Assembly (NCBI RefSeq): GCF_030824335.1
Contig: NZ_JAVBXX010000030.1
Coordinates: forward strand, 1 to 38,664
DNA length: 38,664 bases
Source of the DNA: Azonexus sp.
GTDB lineage: Bacteria > Pseudomonadota > Gammaproteobacteria > Burkholderiales > Rhodocyclaceae
Direction: 5' to 3'
Positions 20,966 through 30,244 of the stretch are shown here, piece after piece; position 1 is the stretch's first letter; each line of letters opens with the position of its first letter. The notes beneath the pieces are model-generated. The model had not been told where the DNA came from. It saw only the letters and a program-made list of their open reading frames with translations, and ran no database searches. The position numbers and the translations under genes are program-made.

Positions 20966-23768
20966 TCGACGGCAGGACTGTCCTGGCCACCGCGTTCCAC
21001 TGCAAGACCGGCTGGCGCAAGCACTCGCTCATTTTTCCGGCTGGCACGGGCCGGCCGAACAGGTAGCCCTGCAGGATATCGCATGCATGATCAACCCCCA
21101 GATACTCCGCTTGGGCAATCGTCTCGACTCCTTCGGCGATCACTTCGAGTCCCAAGCGATGCGCCAGTGCCACGGTCGCCGCACTGATTGCGGCATCGTT
21201 GGCATCGGTCTCGATATCGCGAACAAAGCTGCGATCAAGCTTCAGTATCTGGATCGGCAAGTTCTTCAAGTAAGCCAGGGATGAGTAACCGGTACCAAAA
21301 TCATCAATTGCCAAGTAGACCCCAAGCGCCCGTAAACGCTGCATCTGGCCAATCGCCGCCTCGGGGTCCTCCATGGCCACTGACTCGGTGATTTCAAGCT
21401 CCAGATCAGCCGCCAGCAGACCATGCTGACGAATCGATTTGGCCACCAGATCGACCAATGCGGGGGAACGTAGCTGGTGAGCCGACAGGTTGATCGCCAT
21501 GCGGATATCGCCAATTCCCTGTGCCTGCCACTCGGCCAGTTGGCGACACGCCGTATCGAGCACCCAGGCACCGATTTCCTCGATTTGCCCAGACTCCTCG
21601 GCGACCGGGATGAAGCGGTCGGGCGGCACCATGCCGCGTACCGGGTGATGCCAGCGTAACAAAGCCTCGACGCCCCGAATACGCAAGCCCTGTACGGCAA
21701 CCTGCGGCTGATAGAACAACTCCAGTTGGCCGGCCGCCAGTGCGCCGCGCAATTCATTTTCCAGAGCCATCCGCTCGCTGGCGATCGCGGTCAACTCGGC
21801 AGTAAAGAAGCGCACATTCTTGCGTCCCTTCTCCTTGGCCGAGTACATCGCCGTGTCGGCATTGCGCAGCAATTCGGCAACGCTGTCGCCGTCCTCCGGA
21901 CAGACTGCAACACCGATACTCGGGCTGGAATGTAGTGGATGACCGGCAATCTGGTAGGTTTTGCTCAGTCGGCGCAATATCTTGTGCGCAATCGGCATTG
22001 CTTCGTGCACTGACTCCAGCGTATTCAGCACCACGACAAACTCATCGCCCCCCAAACGGGCAACGATATCGCTCGCCCGCACACAGCGCTCCAGGCGTCG
22101 CGCTACCTCGATCAGCAACTGGTCGCCAATGGCGTGGCCCAGCGTATCGTTGATATTCTTGAAACGATCCATGTCGATGAACAGCACGGCAAGGTGCCGA
22201 TTGTCACGGCGCGCACTCAACAGAACCTGCTCAAGGCGGCTTTCCAGGCTGTAACGATTGAGCAGACCAGTCAATCCATCGTGGTGTGCCAGACGCTCAA
22301 TACGCGCTTCTGAAGCTTTGCGCTCACTGATATCGGAGAAACAGGCAATATAATTACTTACCGTTCCGCTGGCATCCCGTATCGTGGAAATGGATGCCCA
22401 TTTCGGATAGATGCTGCCATTCTTCCGTCTGTCCCAAAACTCTCCCTGCCAATGGCCAGACGCTTTGAGCGTAGCCCACATGGCGGCATAGACTTCAGGC
22501 TGGGTTTTACCCGAAGCCAGCAAACCGGGGTTACACCCAATGACATCTTCCGGCGAATAGCCAGTCAGTTCGACAAAAGCCGGGTTGACCTCAATGATCC
22601 GGTTGGCGCAATCGGTAACCAGGATGGCTTCGCCACTGTGGCGGAATACGTTGGCGTAAAGACTGAGACCGGCTTCGGCCGCCTCCCTGCGTTTGATGTC
22701 CGCCGCCTGCTCCATCTGCTTGACGCGCAATTTGAAAAACAGCGCCACAACGACCAGACAAAGAAAAATTGCCAGCATGGCCTGACGCAGTAAATTGTCG
22801 CGTACGACCCGCAGAGCATCGGTCTGAGCAAAACGGACCACGTAGGCAACCAATTTATCATCCAGGCCACGGACCGGCAGGAAACTGACCAGATAGTCCA
22901 GACCATCGTGCTTCAACGGGATAACCAGCGACTCACCGGCACTCATCTGGCGCTGGACAACGCGATTTTCCCGCAATGCAGGTTCGAGTGCCCGAACCAC
23001 GGCAGATTGGACGAAATCCCGCGTCACTTTTGAAATCGCCGGATTTTCCTGGGCAAACTCAGGATGAATCGCCGATTCGATAAACCTGTCACGACTATCT
23101 GCATCCACCGACGCCAGTACCGAATCGAGCTTGAACAACAAGCCGAACTCCCCTGCCTTGAGCAAATGCAGCAATCTGTCCTGGATGACATCGAAGGTCA
23201 GCGCGAATTCGACACTACCCAAATGTCGCCCGTCGCGCACGACCGGGAAAACGTAGCGAAAACCCGGCATGCTGCGGCCGATTTCCAGCCCGAATGCCGG
23301 CCGTTTTTCCTGGTTCGCAATACGTACGGATGGCCGATACTGGAACAGGGCATCGCCAGCACTCTGCGGCTTGTGGAAGCGCAACAATACGCGGTCATCT
23401 GCCAGATGGAACATCAACTGGTGCAGTCCGAGTTGTTGCAATTCGTCGTACACCGGTTTCATCAGACGAAACAGGCGCCCTCGGATCAAAGGTAAATCCT
23501 GCGCCTCGGCCAGCAGCGCTTTTTCCATCAAGTCCGTGACTTCTGGACGCATGATCTGCAAGCGAAAACGGGTTTCCACATCAAGACGATAGACTTCAAT
23601 CGTCGCCTGATACGCCACGTCAAGGGCCTGTGTGTGCTGCTCAGCCACCAGTGTTTGCTGGCTGCGATATTGATCGAGAAAAAAACTCGCCACCAGTAGC
23701 AGGCCCAGCAACATGCCAGCCATTTCCGGTAAATGAAAGCGCCGCAGTCTGGCCAGTTTATCCCGCAT
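20955..23768 (-). CDS. Membrane dCache-PAS-GGDEF-EAL c-di-GMP protein
   Basis: A 937-residue inner-membrane sensor. First helix at about 14-31, a periplasmic double-Cache-like domain (about 35-320, with RFHKPQSAGDALFQYRPSV and GLEIGRSMPGFRYVFPVV), second helix at about 328-345, then PAS (370-490), GGDEF (500-655) and EAL (670-915). Both catalytic motifs are intact: LGGDEF with the RASD inhibitory site, and EALLRW, DDFGTGYSSL, KLDRSF and AEGVET. The ATG at 23768 is chosen because family homology and the first helix begin just after it and AAGGA lies upstream; the frame reaches to 23882 only inside the preceding gene. It starts 5 bases after the PhnD-like gene, so the two form an operon and the binding protein may be its sensor partner. 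Confidence 0.92.
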   Translation of the reverse strand: MRDKLARLRRFHLPEMAGMLLGLLLVASFFLDQYRSQQTLVAEQHTQALDVAYQATIEVYRLDVETRFRLQIMRPEVTDLMEKALLAEAQDLPLIRGRLFRLMKPVYDELQQLGLHQLMFHLADDRVLLRFHKPQSAGDALFQYRPSVRIANQEKRPAFGLEIGRSMPGFRYVFPVVRDGRHLGSVEFALTFDVIQDRLLHLLKAGEFGLLFKLDSVLASVDADSRDRFIESAIHPEFAQENPAISKVTRDFVQSAVVRALEPALRENRVVQRQMSAGESLVIPLKHDGLDYLVSFLPVRGLDDKLVAYVVRFAQTDALRVVRDNLLRQAMLAIFLCLVVVALFFKLRVKQMEQAADIKRREAAEAGLSLYANVFRHSGEAILVTDCANRIIEVNPAFVELTGYSPEDVIGCNPGLLASGKTQPEVYAAMWATLKASGHWQGEFWDRRKNGSIYPKWASISTIRDASGTVSNYIACFSDISERKASEARIERLAHHDGLTGLLNRYSLESRLEQVLLSARRDNRHLAVLFIDMDRFKNINDTLGHAIGDQLLIEVARRLERCVRASDIVARLGGDEFVVVLNTLESVHEAMPIAHKILRRLSKTYQIAGHPLHSSPSIGVAVCPEDGDSVAELLRNADTAMYSAKEKGRKNVRFFTAELTAIASERMALENELRGALAAGQLELFYQPQVAVQGLRIRGVEALLRWHHPVRGMVPPDRFIPVAEESGQIEEIGAWVLDTACRQLAEWQAQGIGDIRMAINLSAHQLRSPALVDLVAKSIRQHGLLAADLELEITESVAMEDPEAAIGQMQRLRALGVYLAIDDFGTGYSSLAYLKNLPIQILKLDRSFVRDIETDANDAAISAATVALAHRLGLEVIAEGVETIAQAEYLGVDHACDILQGYLFGRPVPAGKMSECLRQPVLQWNAVARTVLPSTND

Positions 23769-23773
23769 CACGC

Positions 23774-24646
23774 TCAGTCCTTCTTGCCTTGAGGAATCTC
23801 GGCAGGATCGCCAAAAGCCCGCAGACTGTCGAAATCCGTCTCGGAGGCCATGCTCATACCGTGCCGGATGCTGCCCCCCCACTGCCCGTAGATTTTCTGC
23901 GGCGTCGCCAGCAAGGCACGACGCAAATCCTTGAGCGTGGCTGCATCGAGCCGTCGCTGACTGGCGAACAGGCCTGTTGCCGGCAGCCAGTCGGAATAAA
24001 CCAGGGTCTGCAGGCCAAGTGGCGCAAACTTGGCGGCAAATTCATCCTTCACGCTACCGATCTCCGCTTCGCCCGAAATGACGGCCAAGGCTACCGCTTC
24101 ATGCGACCCCAGGTAACGATATTGCATGTCCTTCAACGAAATGCCGACTTCGTGCCGCAGCATCGCGTTGGCGCCAAGATAGCCGCAGGTCGACAACGGC
24201 TGGGTGAGTGCAATGCGCTTGCCTCGCACGCTGGCTAACTGTGCTGCGTCGCCCGCAAAGGCCACCAGGGCACAGCGATAGCGTGCCTGACCATTGGCTT
24301 CGCGAAAGAACACCAGCGGCTCAACCGCTGCCCCACGCTGGCGCAATGTGACATAAGGCAAGGGACCGAGGTAGGCAAAATCCAGTTCGCCACTTTCCAG
24401 CGCGGCGGCGATCTCGCTGTTTTTAGCGTAATAGACCAACTCGACCGGCTGTTGCAAATGCTTCTGCAAATGGACAACCAGTGGATAGAAAGCCTTGACG
24501 GTGCTTTCCCGACTTTCCATCGGCAACGGCGCGAAGCGCAGCGGCTCGGCAGCCTGCACGCCTGACAGACAAGACAACAGCACCAGCGCAAGCAGCGGGT
24601 GCAATGTCCTTAAGCAAGACAGGAACGGGTGATATTTGAAAAGCAT
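23774..24646 (-). CDS. PhnD-like periplasmic substrate-binding protein
   Basis: A 290-residue exported protein of the phosphate/phosphite/phosphonate-binding (PhnD, type-2 periplasmic binding) family. A signal peptide spans about residues 1-32 (ending VQAAEP). The fold is shown by LRFAPLPMESRE, LVYYAKNSEIAAALESGELDFAYLGPLPYVTL, GKRIALTQPLSTCGYLGANAML and YLGSHEAVALAVISGEAEIGSVKDE. No ABC permease or ATPase gene is nearby; instead it is followed 5 bases later by a membrane GGDEF-EAL protein with a periplasmic sensor domain. It is therefore more likely a ligand sensor that signals to the c-di-GMP protein than part of a transporter. TATAAT lies just upstream of the start on the minus strand, so the real start may be a little further in. 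Confidence 0.88.
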   Translation of the reverse strand: MLFKYHPFLSCLRTLHPLLALVLLSCLSGVQAAEPLRFAPLPMESRESTVKAFYPLVVHLQKHLQQPVELVYYAKNSEIAAALESGELDFAYLGPLPYVTLRQRGAAVEPLVFFREANGQARYRCALVAFAGDAAQLASVRGKRIALTQPLSTCGYLGANAMLRHEVGISLKDMQYRYLGSHEAVALAVISGEAEIGSVKDEFAAKFAPLGLQTLVYSDWLPATGLFASQRRLDAATLKDLRRALLATPQKIYGQWGGSIRHGMSMASETDFDSLRAFGDPAEIPQGKKD

Positions 24647-24725
24647 GATGGATTATAGCCACAGCTTGCCGCTACGCCAGTAGTCAGCAAGCCAGGCAAC
24701 AGCCCGCCAAGGCCGGATATTGCGG

Positions 24726-25112
24726 TCAACCGCCTGTACCAGCCTTTTTCAGACAACCGGCCAGTGCGGCATCCATCGTCGCCAGGTGGGTCGCAAACCA
24801 GGCCGGCAGATTCTGGGCATAGTTGCGCGCCATATTCAGCCGTCCGGCGGCAACGCCGCGCCCGAAATGGGCCAGCTCGCCAAGTACGCGCAAATGTTCG
24901 CTGTTGTGTTCGCCGATAGCTGGAAAACGGCATTGCTTCATCAGCTTTCCTTCGTGCTCGAAATGCCGCCGGGTATGTTCCTGCAGGCTGGCAAAGAGCA
25001 CCGGGAACTCGTCATCCGAGGCCTGCAGCAGGGCATCGGCCATGTCGACGAATTCCCGGTGGGTGGCATCCATATCCGCCACCCCGAGCGCAAATTGCTC
25101 ATCCCAGGGCAT
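24726..25112 (-). CDS. Bacteriohemerythrin
   Basis: A 128-residue single-domain hemerythrin that binds oxygen at a diiron centre. The ligand pattern is present: H in DATHREF, H-x3-H-x2-H-E in HTRRHFEHEGKLM, H-x3-H in HNSEHLRVL, and H-x4-D in WFATHLATMD. The ATG at 25112 overlaps the stop of the upstream gene by one base (TGATG); a TTG just before it is also in frame. It is the last gene of the SIR2-like/unknown/hemerythrin operon, which has a candidate NifA site. An oxygen-buffering or delivery role during nitrogen fixation is plausible. Confidence 0.93.
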   Translation of the reverse strand: MPWDEQFALGVADMDATHREFVDMADALLQASDDEFPVLFASLQEHTRRHFEHEGKLMKQCRFPAIGEHNSEHLRVLGELAHFGRGVAAGRLNMARNYAQNLPAWFATHLATMDAALAGCLKKAGTGG

Positions 25113-25669
25113 CAAATGGCGCCGTGGTTTTCACGCTTGTTGGCGTTGGTCTTGGTCAGTGCCACGTCAAGGGCCTCTTCGGCGTACTTGAACTTGTTGC
25201 CGACCAAAGCCTTGTACAGCGTCAACACTTTGTCGGCGGCGCTCATGCCCTTGAAGTCACCCTTGTCGAGCGCCACGATGTCGCTCAGCTCGTTCCAGAC
25301 CATGCCCTGGACCATCGGGATGAAGACCAGCGAAGCGCCGTTGAGCGTGGAAATGAAAGGATTGTCGATGTTGACCGTAAACAACACGACGATGGTGCCC
25401 GGCTTGATGTCCGGACCATATTTTTCCAGCAGGGCCGGCGCATACTGCAACTCGTCGATCGAACCGGAGAGCAGCTTCAGCTCATCGCCGGCGGTGAGCA
25501 GGATGGCCTGCTTCATGACTTCGACCGGCGGCTTGCGGCGGCCCTGGGCATCGGCGACTTCGCCTTCCTTGAGCACCAGCTCGCCGCGATAGGCGACCCA
25601 ACCCGCATCGCTGGCGGCTTCCTTGAAGTTGGAATTGAAAAACAAAGACTCGTAACGATCCATCAACAT
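25112..25669 (-). CDS. Uncharacterised protein between SIR2-like and hemerythrin genes
   Basis: A 185-residue soluble protein that I do not recognise. The start ATG at 25669 has GGGAG 8 bases upstream. Visible features: an N-terminal LFFNSNFKEAASDAGWVAYRGELVL, a possible nucleotide- or ligand-binding strand-turn KPGTIVVLFTVNIDNPF, and a charged C-terminal helix (ADKVLTLYKALVGNKFKYAEEALDVALTKTNANK). No cysteines, signal peptide or membrane helix are seen. It lies 26 bases after the SIR2-like gene and overlaps the hemerythrin gene by one base, so the three are co-expressed. Its function may be tied to the SIR2-like protein. Confidence 0.75.
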   Translation of the reverse strand: MLMDRYESLFFNSNFKEAASDAGWVAYRGELVLKEGEVADAQGRRKPPVEVMKQAILLTAGDELKLLSGSIDELQYAPALLEKYGPDIKPGTIVVLFTVNIDNPFISTLNGASLVFIPMVQGMVWNELSDIVALDKGDFKGMSAADKVLTLYKALVGNKFKYAEEALDVALTKTNANKRENHGAI

Positions 25670-25695
25670 GGTTTTATCTCCCTATAAAAAATCGG

Positions 25696-26532
25696 TCAGG
25701 CAGCGACGGCTGCCCCAATGAATTCGAAGACATCGGCTTCAATGATTTCCAGCCCGATGCGTTTGCAGAAGCGGCGCTCCTTGGCCGTCGGTTCGGCGAT
25801 GAATACCCAGCCAGCCGGCGTCGCTGCGGCGTAGATCATGTCGGCCATCACCATGCGTTCGGTATCGCGGTTCAGGCGCATGCCCATCAGCAGATATTGC
25901 TTGTCCTTGCGCAGGGTTTTGACCTCGGGCGGGATCGAAAAACCGCCCATCAACTCGGTGATGAAATCAACGTAATCGGCGTCCGAGGCGATGTAGTTGG
26001 CTTCCGGCTTCGGCGTGCCCATCGGCTTGAAGAGAATGGGCAGGGCCGGGTTGATCTGCTGGCTCTTCTGGTAGGTCTGGCCATCCCAGAAATACAGCTT
26101 GTAGCGAAAATCGGTGCCGCCAATGCGCGCCACGCCGACAATCAGGTTATGCGGCACGCCGGCGTAGGAGTCCTGCAACTGGGTATCGCGGTTGATATCG
26201 ATGACGTAAGGCGGGGAAATCTGCTGCAACCAGTCGTGGACCGCAGCACGCGTCCATTGCGTGTCGCCATAGGTGGCATTGAGGAACTTGGTGACCGCAC
26301 TACGCCCGCGCTTGAGTTCGATATTCATTGCAGCGCGCGGGAATTCGTACATCAGCTTGGGGGCCATCGGCTTGCCGCCGTTCATCGCGATGATCAGCGA
26401 GTCGCTGTCAGCCGGAATCGGCGCACCGGTTGCCACGTTTTTCACATCGGCCAGCACACCGGCGCCGAGGTAGGGAACGATGCTGCCATCCTTGAGACCA
26501 GAGAGCAGTTTTTCGCGCAGTTCGGGGTTCAT
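25696..26532 (-). CDS. SIR2-like domain protein of a putative NifA-controlled operon
   Basis: A 278-residue protein with features of the SIR2-like (SIR2_2) family: an N-terminal helix then SIVPYLGAGVLADV, resembling the NAD-binding GAG loop of sirtuins, and YVIDINRDTQLQDSY, resembling the N-x-D segment that follows. The rest (KLYFWDGQTYQK, ILFKPMGTPKPEANYIASDADYVDFI, LLMGMRLNRDTERMV) fits the SIR2-like fold seen in bacterial NAD-consuming proteins. Whether it hydrolyses NAD is unknown. The ATG at 26532 is chosen; the frame extends to 26571 without support. A TGT-N10-ACA site and a GG-N10-GC promoter candidate lie upstream, so it may be expressed together with nitrogenase genes. Confidence 0.75.
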   Translation of the reverse strand: MNPELREKLLSGLKDGSIVPYLGAGVLADVKNVATGAPIPADSDSLIIAMNGGKPMAPKLMYEFPRAAMNIELKRGRSAVTKFLNATYGDTQWTRAAVHDWLQQISPPYVIDINRDTQLQDSYAGVPHNLIVGVARIGGTDFRYKLYFWDGQTYQKSQQINPALPILFKPMGTPKPEANYIASDADYVDFITELMGGFSIPPEVKTLRKDKQYLLMGMRLNRDTERMVMADMIYAAATPAGWVFIAEPTAKERRFCKRIGLEIIEADVFEFIGAAVAA

Positions 26533-26566
26533 TGTTTTGCTCTTGAATTGGGGTGAACCCCTATTC

Positions 26567-26582
26567 AGCAAAATCCAGGCCT
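26567..26582 (-). promoter_or_regulatory. Candidate sigma-54 promoter of the SIR2-like/hemerythrin operon
   Basis: Read on the minus strand: AGGCCT, five bases, TTGCT. The invariant GG and GC are ten bases apart and the -12 part is perfect; the -24 part matches TGGCAC at only three or four positions. It lies 35 bases upstream of the SIR2-like start. Confidence 0.6.
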
Positions 26583-26632
26583 GGCAAAAACCACGTAAAG
26601 ACGGGGACTGCAGCCGACAGACAAGGAGGAAT

Positions 26633-26648
26633 TGTCGGCTTTACGACA
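26633..26648 (-). promoter_or_regulatory. NifA upstream activator site for the SIR2-like operon (TGT-N10-ACA)
   Basis: TGT at 26633-26635 and ACA at 26646-26648, ten bases apart; the motif reads the same on both strands. It is intergenic and lies 50 bases upstream of the -24 candidate, the same range (43-63) as in the two other nif promoters of this window. Confidence 0.65.
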
Positions 26649-26693
26649 GCGCATCGCTGCATTGCAAAGCACCGGGCCGGCGCCCGGGTTGCC

Positions 26694-29600
26694 TCAATCG
26701 TTCGTGTTATCCGAGCGCAAAGCGGCCAGCAAGGTCGTGTACAGCACCTCCAACGGCACCGGTTTGGAAATAAAGTCGTTCATGCCAGCCTCAAGGCAGC
26801 GCTGCCTGTCCTCGAGAAAAGCATTGGCCGTCATGGCCAGGATCGGTGTCCGGAAATGCCGGGGCAACAGGCGAGTCTGGCGTGTTGCGGTCAACCCATC
26901 CATATTGGGCATTTGCATATCCATCAAGATGAGCCGGTAATCATGATGCGCCGCCATTTCCACAGCCTGCACACCATCCTCTGCCTGATCGACGACAAAT
27001 CCGACATCCTCAAGCATCATGCGCGTGATTTCCCGATTGATCGGTTCGTCCTCTGCAACCAATACAAGAAGCCCCGGATAATCGCGCTTCAGGATGACTT
27101 CCGGCGATTCGCTTCCCTGAGGCAGGCGCGATAGTTCGCTCACCCCGTGCTTGGCCAGCCGTGCCGTAAACCAGAAAGTACTCCCGACACCCGGAGTACT
27201 CTCGGCCCCGGCATCGCCCCCCATCATGCGAGCAATTTTCCGGGTAATCGCCAAACCCAGGCCGGTCCCCCCGTATTTGCGCGCAATCGAGCTGTCGGCC
27301 TGCTCAAAACTATTGAACAAACGCGACAAGGCTTCCGCGGCGATACCGATCCCGGTATCCGATACAGCAAAGCGCAACAACGCACTATCGTCATTCTCTT
27401 CAAGCACCTCGACACGCAAACTCACACTGCCCTCGGCCGTGAACTTGATCGCATTGCTCAGGTAGTTGAGCAAGGCCTGGCGCAATCGGGTGGCATCGCC
27501 CACCAGGTTCCCCGGCAAAGGCTGCACCAGACTAAGCAGCTTGAGTTTCTTTTCTTGCGCCCGCTCTTCCATCATGGCGAACAGATCAGCTGCCATATCC
27601 GTGACCCGAACCGGGGTTTCCTCCAGCGCCAGTTTGCCCGACTCAATTTTGGAAAGGTCGAGAATGGCATTGATGATCCCAAGCAGATGCTCGCCGGCCG
27701 CCATGATCTTGTCGAGTTTGTCGCAGACCTCCGGTTCAGTGGCGCGTCGCCTGAGCAAGCCGCCAAGGCCAAGAATGGCATTCATGGGGGTGCGAATCTC
27801 GTGGCTCATGCTGGCGAGGAAGGTGCTCTTGGCCACAGCCGCCGACTCCGCGGCCTCCTTCGCCCGCTGCAATTCCATTTCCGTCAGCTTGCGCACCGTC
27901 AAATCAATATGCGTCCCGACCGCGCGCACCGGGTGACCATCGGCATCCCGCCGGGCCACTTTGCCGCGACTGAGTATCCATTTGTAGCTACCATCTTTGC
28001 AACGCAGGCGGAACTCGATTTCATAGTGACCATCCTGCTCAAGACGCAACAAGAGCGTATCGAGAATGGACTCCCTGTCATCGGAATGCAACAGGTCGGT
28101 AAAACAAGCATGCACCTTGTTCCCCAGTTCATCGGGGGCATAACCCAGCATTTGGCTGTAAGCCGGATTGGTGACACAGGTTCCAGCCTCAATGTCCCAG
28201 TCCCAAATACCGTCACGGGTTGCTTCGAGCGCGAAACCATAACGCTCTTCATTGATCTTGATCAGCGCCAGCGCATCCGCCAGCGCCTTGGTACGCTCAC
28301 TGACCAAGGCCTGCAGGTGCGCCCGATGCAGATTTAGCTCGATTTCCGCCTCTTTTTTATCGCTGATGTCGATACAAAACCCGATGTACCCGAGAAACTC
28401 GCCCCGACTGTCATAGCGCGGACAACCATCGTCGCGAATCCAGCGATAGTCACCGCTGGCATGACGTATCCGGTATTCCATGCTGAACGTCTGGTGTTGC
28501 TCGAACGCACTGAGATAAGTCTCCCGGCAGGCTGCCAGATCATCGGGATGGACGCTCTCGGTCCAGCCATCAGCAGCTTCCTGTTGCAGGGTTCGTCCGG
28601 TAAAACGCAGCCAGGGTTCGTTGAAGTAATTGCGCGGCTTGTCGATACCGGATGTCCAGATCAGCGTCGAACCACCATTGGCCAGCGTCCGATAATGCTG
28701 CTCGCTTTCACGCAAGGCCAACTCGGACTCATGGCGCCGGGTCACATCGTGGGCAATCCCAAGAATACCGATCAGACTGCGGTCACTGGCATAAATCGGA
28801 ATCTTGCTGGTTTCAAGCAAACCATTGCGACCATCCGCCGCGTAGGTAATCCATTCTTCGTTTTGCACACTGCCTTTGGCCAGCAGCGTGGCCAGATCTT
28901 TCTCGCGAAAAAAATCGGCTTGTTCGCGCGAGACAAAATCGTAATCCGTCTTGCCCACAATGGCCGATTCCGGCGCACCGAAAAACCGCTCGAATGCCGG
29001 ATTGCAACGCAAATAAACCCCCTCGGCACTTTTCAGCCAGACCAGATCGGGGATGCTGTGAATCAGTACGTCGAGTTGGCTACGCTCCCGGTCAAGCTGG
29101 AGATAGGGACTTTTGACCCCGTCGCGAAACAGCGCACGATAGATGATCAGATAAGCAATCGCCTTGTATATGTGACCGAGTACATTGAAGATATCCGTCA
29201 CATCACCGTAGAGCGTGAAAAACATCTCGGCCAGCCCGAGTATCCACGCCGCCATGGCCAGGGCTTTCAGATTCTCATCACATTGCCTCAAGCCAGTCCG
29301 GTAAAGCGCCAGCGCCGCCATGGCATAGAGTCCAGCCAGCAGGTATTCCGCACCGATCTTGAACGAGGTCAAACCCTCCCCGACGATGAAGGTACGAGGC
29401 AACCAGTCCATTTCGGACAGTTCAATCCACCAGACAAGTCCCGTCAACACGACGGCGGCGATAACGATGCTGCGACAACGGAACGGAGACCAGTGGGTAA
29501 CGGGACGCAGGGCCACCAGCAGCAAGACCGCAGCGGCGATATAACGCGCAGCCAGCCAGAAGTTGATGGCCTTCTCCGGGCTGCTGGGCGTAACGAAATC

Positions 29601-29954
29601 CGGCATGCCGGCATAGGACAGCATGTGCGCCACATCAATCAGCGCCACGGCCAGCAAGCCCGCACCAAGCAACATGCGATGACTGTTGTTGGCTTGCCAG
29701 CGCAAGCTCCAGGCAAGACCAAAAACCATGCACGACACGACGATGGACAACAACTCCAGCAGGGTATGCATGGGCAGGTAATCGTTCGGTGAAGCAAAAA
29801 ACCGGGTCGCCGGCAAAGAAAAGCCAAACAGCAGCAGCAAGGTCAGGACAATGGTCAGCCAAGCACCGGGCGAAGCTTGACGTATCCCGACAAACCAGCA
29901 CGAGGCGTCCGCCGGGGAAGAACACTGCTCAGAAAATGATGTTTGCTTGTTCAT
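26694..29954 (-). CDS. MASE3-type membrane hybrid sensor histidine kinase
   Basis: A 1086-residue hybrid kinase. A multi-helix membrane sensor resembling MASE3 covers about 30-280. Three PAS domains follow (about 295-405, 415-535 and 570-690), then HisKA with phospho-acceptor H718 in FLASMSHEIRTPMNAI, the HATPase domain (about 825-945, with GTGLGLAITRKIARMMGG), and one receiver domain (about 965-1085, phospho-acceptor Asp in LILMDMQMPNMDG). No HPt domain is present, so output must pass through a separate protein. The start ATG at 29954 precedes the first helix; the longer frame to 30071 lacks support. It is divergent from the REC-HD-GYP gene, which may be its partner. Confidence 0.92.
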   Translation of the reverse strand: MNKQTSFSEQCSSPADASCWFVGIRQASPGAWLTIVLTLLLLFGFSLPATRFFASPNDYLPMHTLLELLSIVVSCMVFGLAWSLRWQANNSHRMLLGAGLLAVALIDVAHMLSYAGMPDFVTPSSPEKAINFWLAARYIAAAVLLLVALRPVTHWSPFRCRSIVIAAVVLTGLVWWIELSEMDWLPRTFIVGEGLTSFKIGAEYLLAGLYAMAALALYRTGLRQCDENLKALAMAAWILGLAEMFFTLYGDVTDIFNVLGHIYKAIAYLIIYRALFRDGVKSPYLQLDRERSQLDVLIHSIPDLVWLKSAEGVYLRCNPAFERFFGAPESAIVGKTDYDFVSREQADFFREKDLATLLAKGSVQNEEWITYAADGRNGLLETSKIPIYASDRSLIGILGIAHDVTRRHESELALRESEQHYRTLANGGSTLIWTSGIDKPRNYFNEPWLRFTGRTLQQEAADGWTESVHPDDLAACRETYLSAFEQHQTFSMEYRIRHASGDYRWIRDDGCPRYDSRGEFLGYIGFCIDISDKKEAEIELNLHRAHLQALVSERTKALADALALIKINEERYGFALEATRDGIWDWDIEAGTCVTNPAYSQMLGYAPDELGNKVHACFTDLLHSDDRESILDTLLLRLEQDGHYEIEFRLRCKDGSYKWILSRGKVARRDADGHPVRAVGTHIDLTVRKLTEMELQRAKEAAESAAVAKSTFLASMSHEIRTPMNAILGLGGLLRRRATEPEVCDKLDKIMAAGEHLLGIINAILDLSKIESGKLALEETPVRVTDMAADLFAMMEERAQEKKLKLLSLVQPLPGNLVGDATRLRQALLNYLSNAIKFTAEGSVSLRVEVLEENDDSALLRFAVSDTGIGIAAEALSRLFNSFEQADSSIARKYGGTGLGLAITRKIARMMGGDAGAESTPGVGSTFWFTARLAKHGVSELSRLPQGSESPEVILKRDYPGLLVLVAEDEPINREITRMMLEDVGFVVDQAEDGVQAVEMAAHHDYRLILMDMQMPNMDGLTATRQTRLLPRHFRTPILAMTANAFLEDRQRCLEAGMNDFISKPVPLEVLYTTLLAALRSDNTND

Positions 29955-30244
29955 GCTGATCAATATAGTTGTTTTCCGAATCAGACTGACGCCACCGCCT
30001 TGCCACGCCAAAGACATACTACAGCCAAGCACGCACGTTTTTATCTCTTGATTGGAGAGCGATTGGACCACGACATTTTAAACCCTGCTATCAGCCAAGG
30101 TTTGCCCTGAGCGAGATAAGATGCAAACACAAACGTCATGGAAAAAACACTTTCTTTTCGTAGAGGCGAATCTTAGAATAATAAAATCGCAACAAATAAA
30201 CAAAAACACAAAATACAACAAAACCTTAAGGGAGGTTAGTTGCC
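29955..30244. other. Divergent intergenic region, AT-rich
   Basis: This 290-base gap separates the hybrid kinase and the REC-HD-GYP gene. The part 30140-30230 is markedly A-rich compared with the window, as expected for a promoter region or binding site of a nucleoid protein. I see no gene, no sigma-54 motif and no clear hairpin. Confidence 0.5.

Noticed and set aside
28461..29792. Long plus-strand frame of 443 codons
   Set aside because: Antisense shadow of the hybrid kinase; no protein family features.
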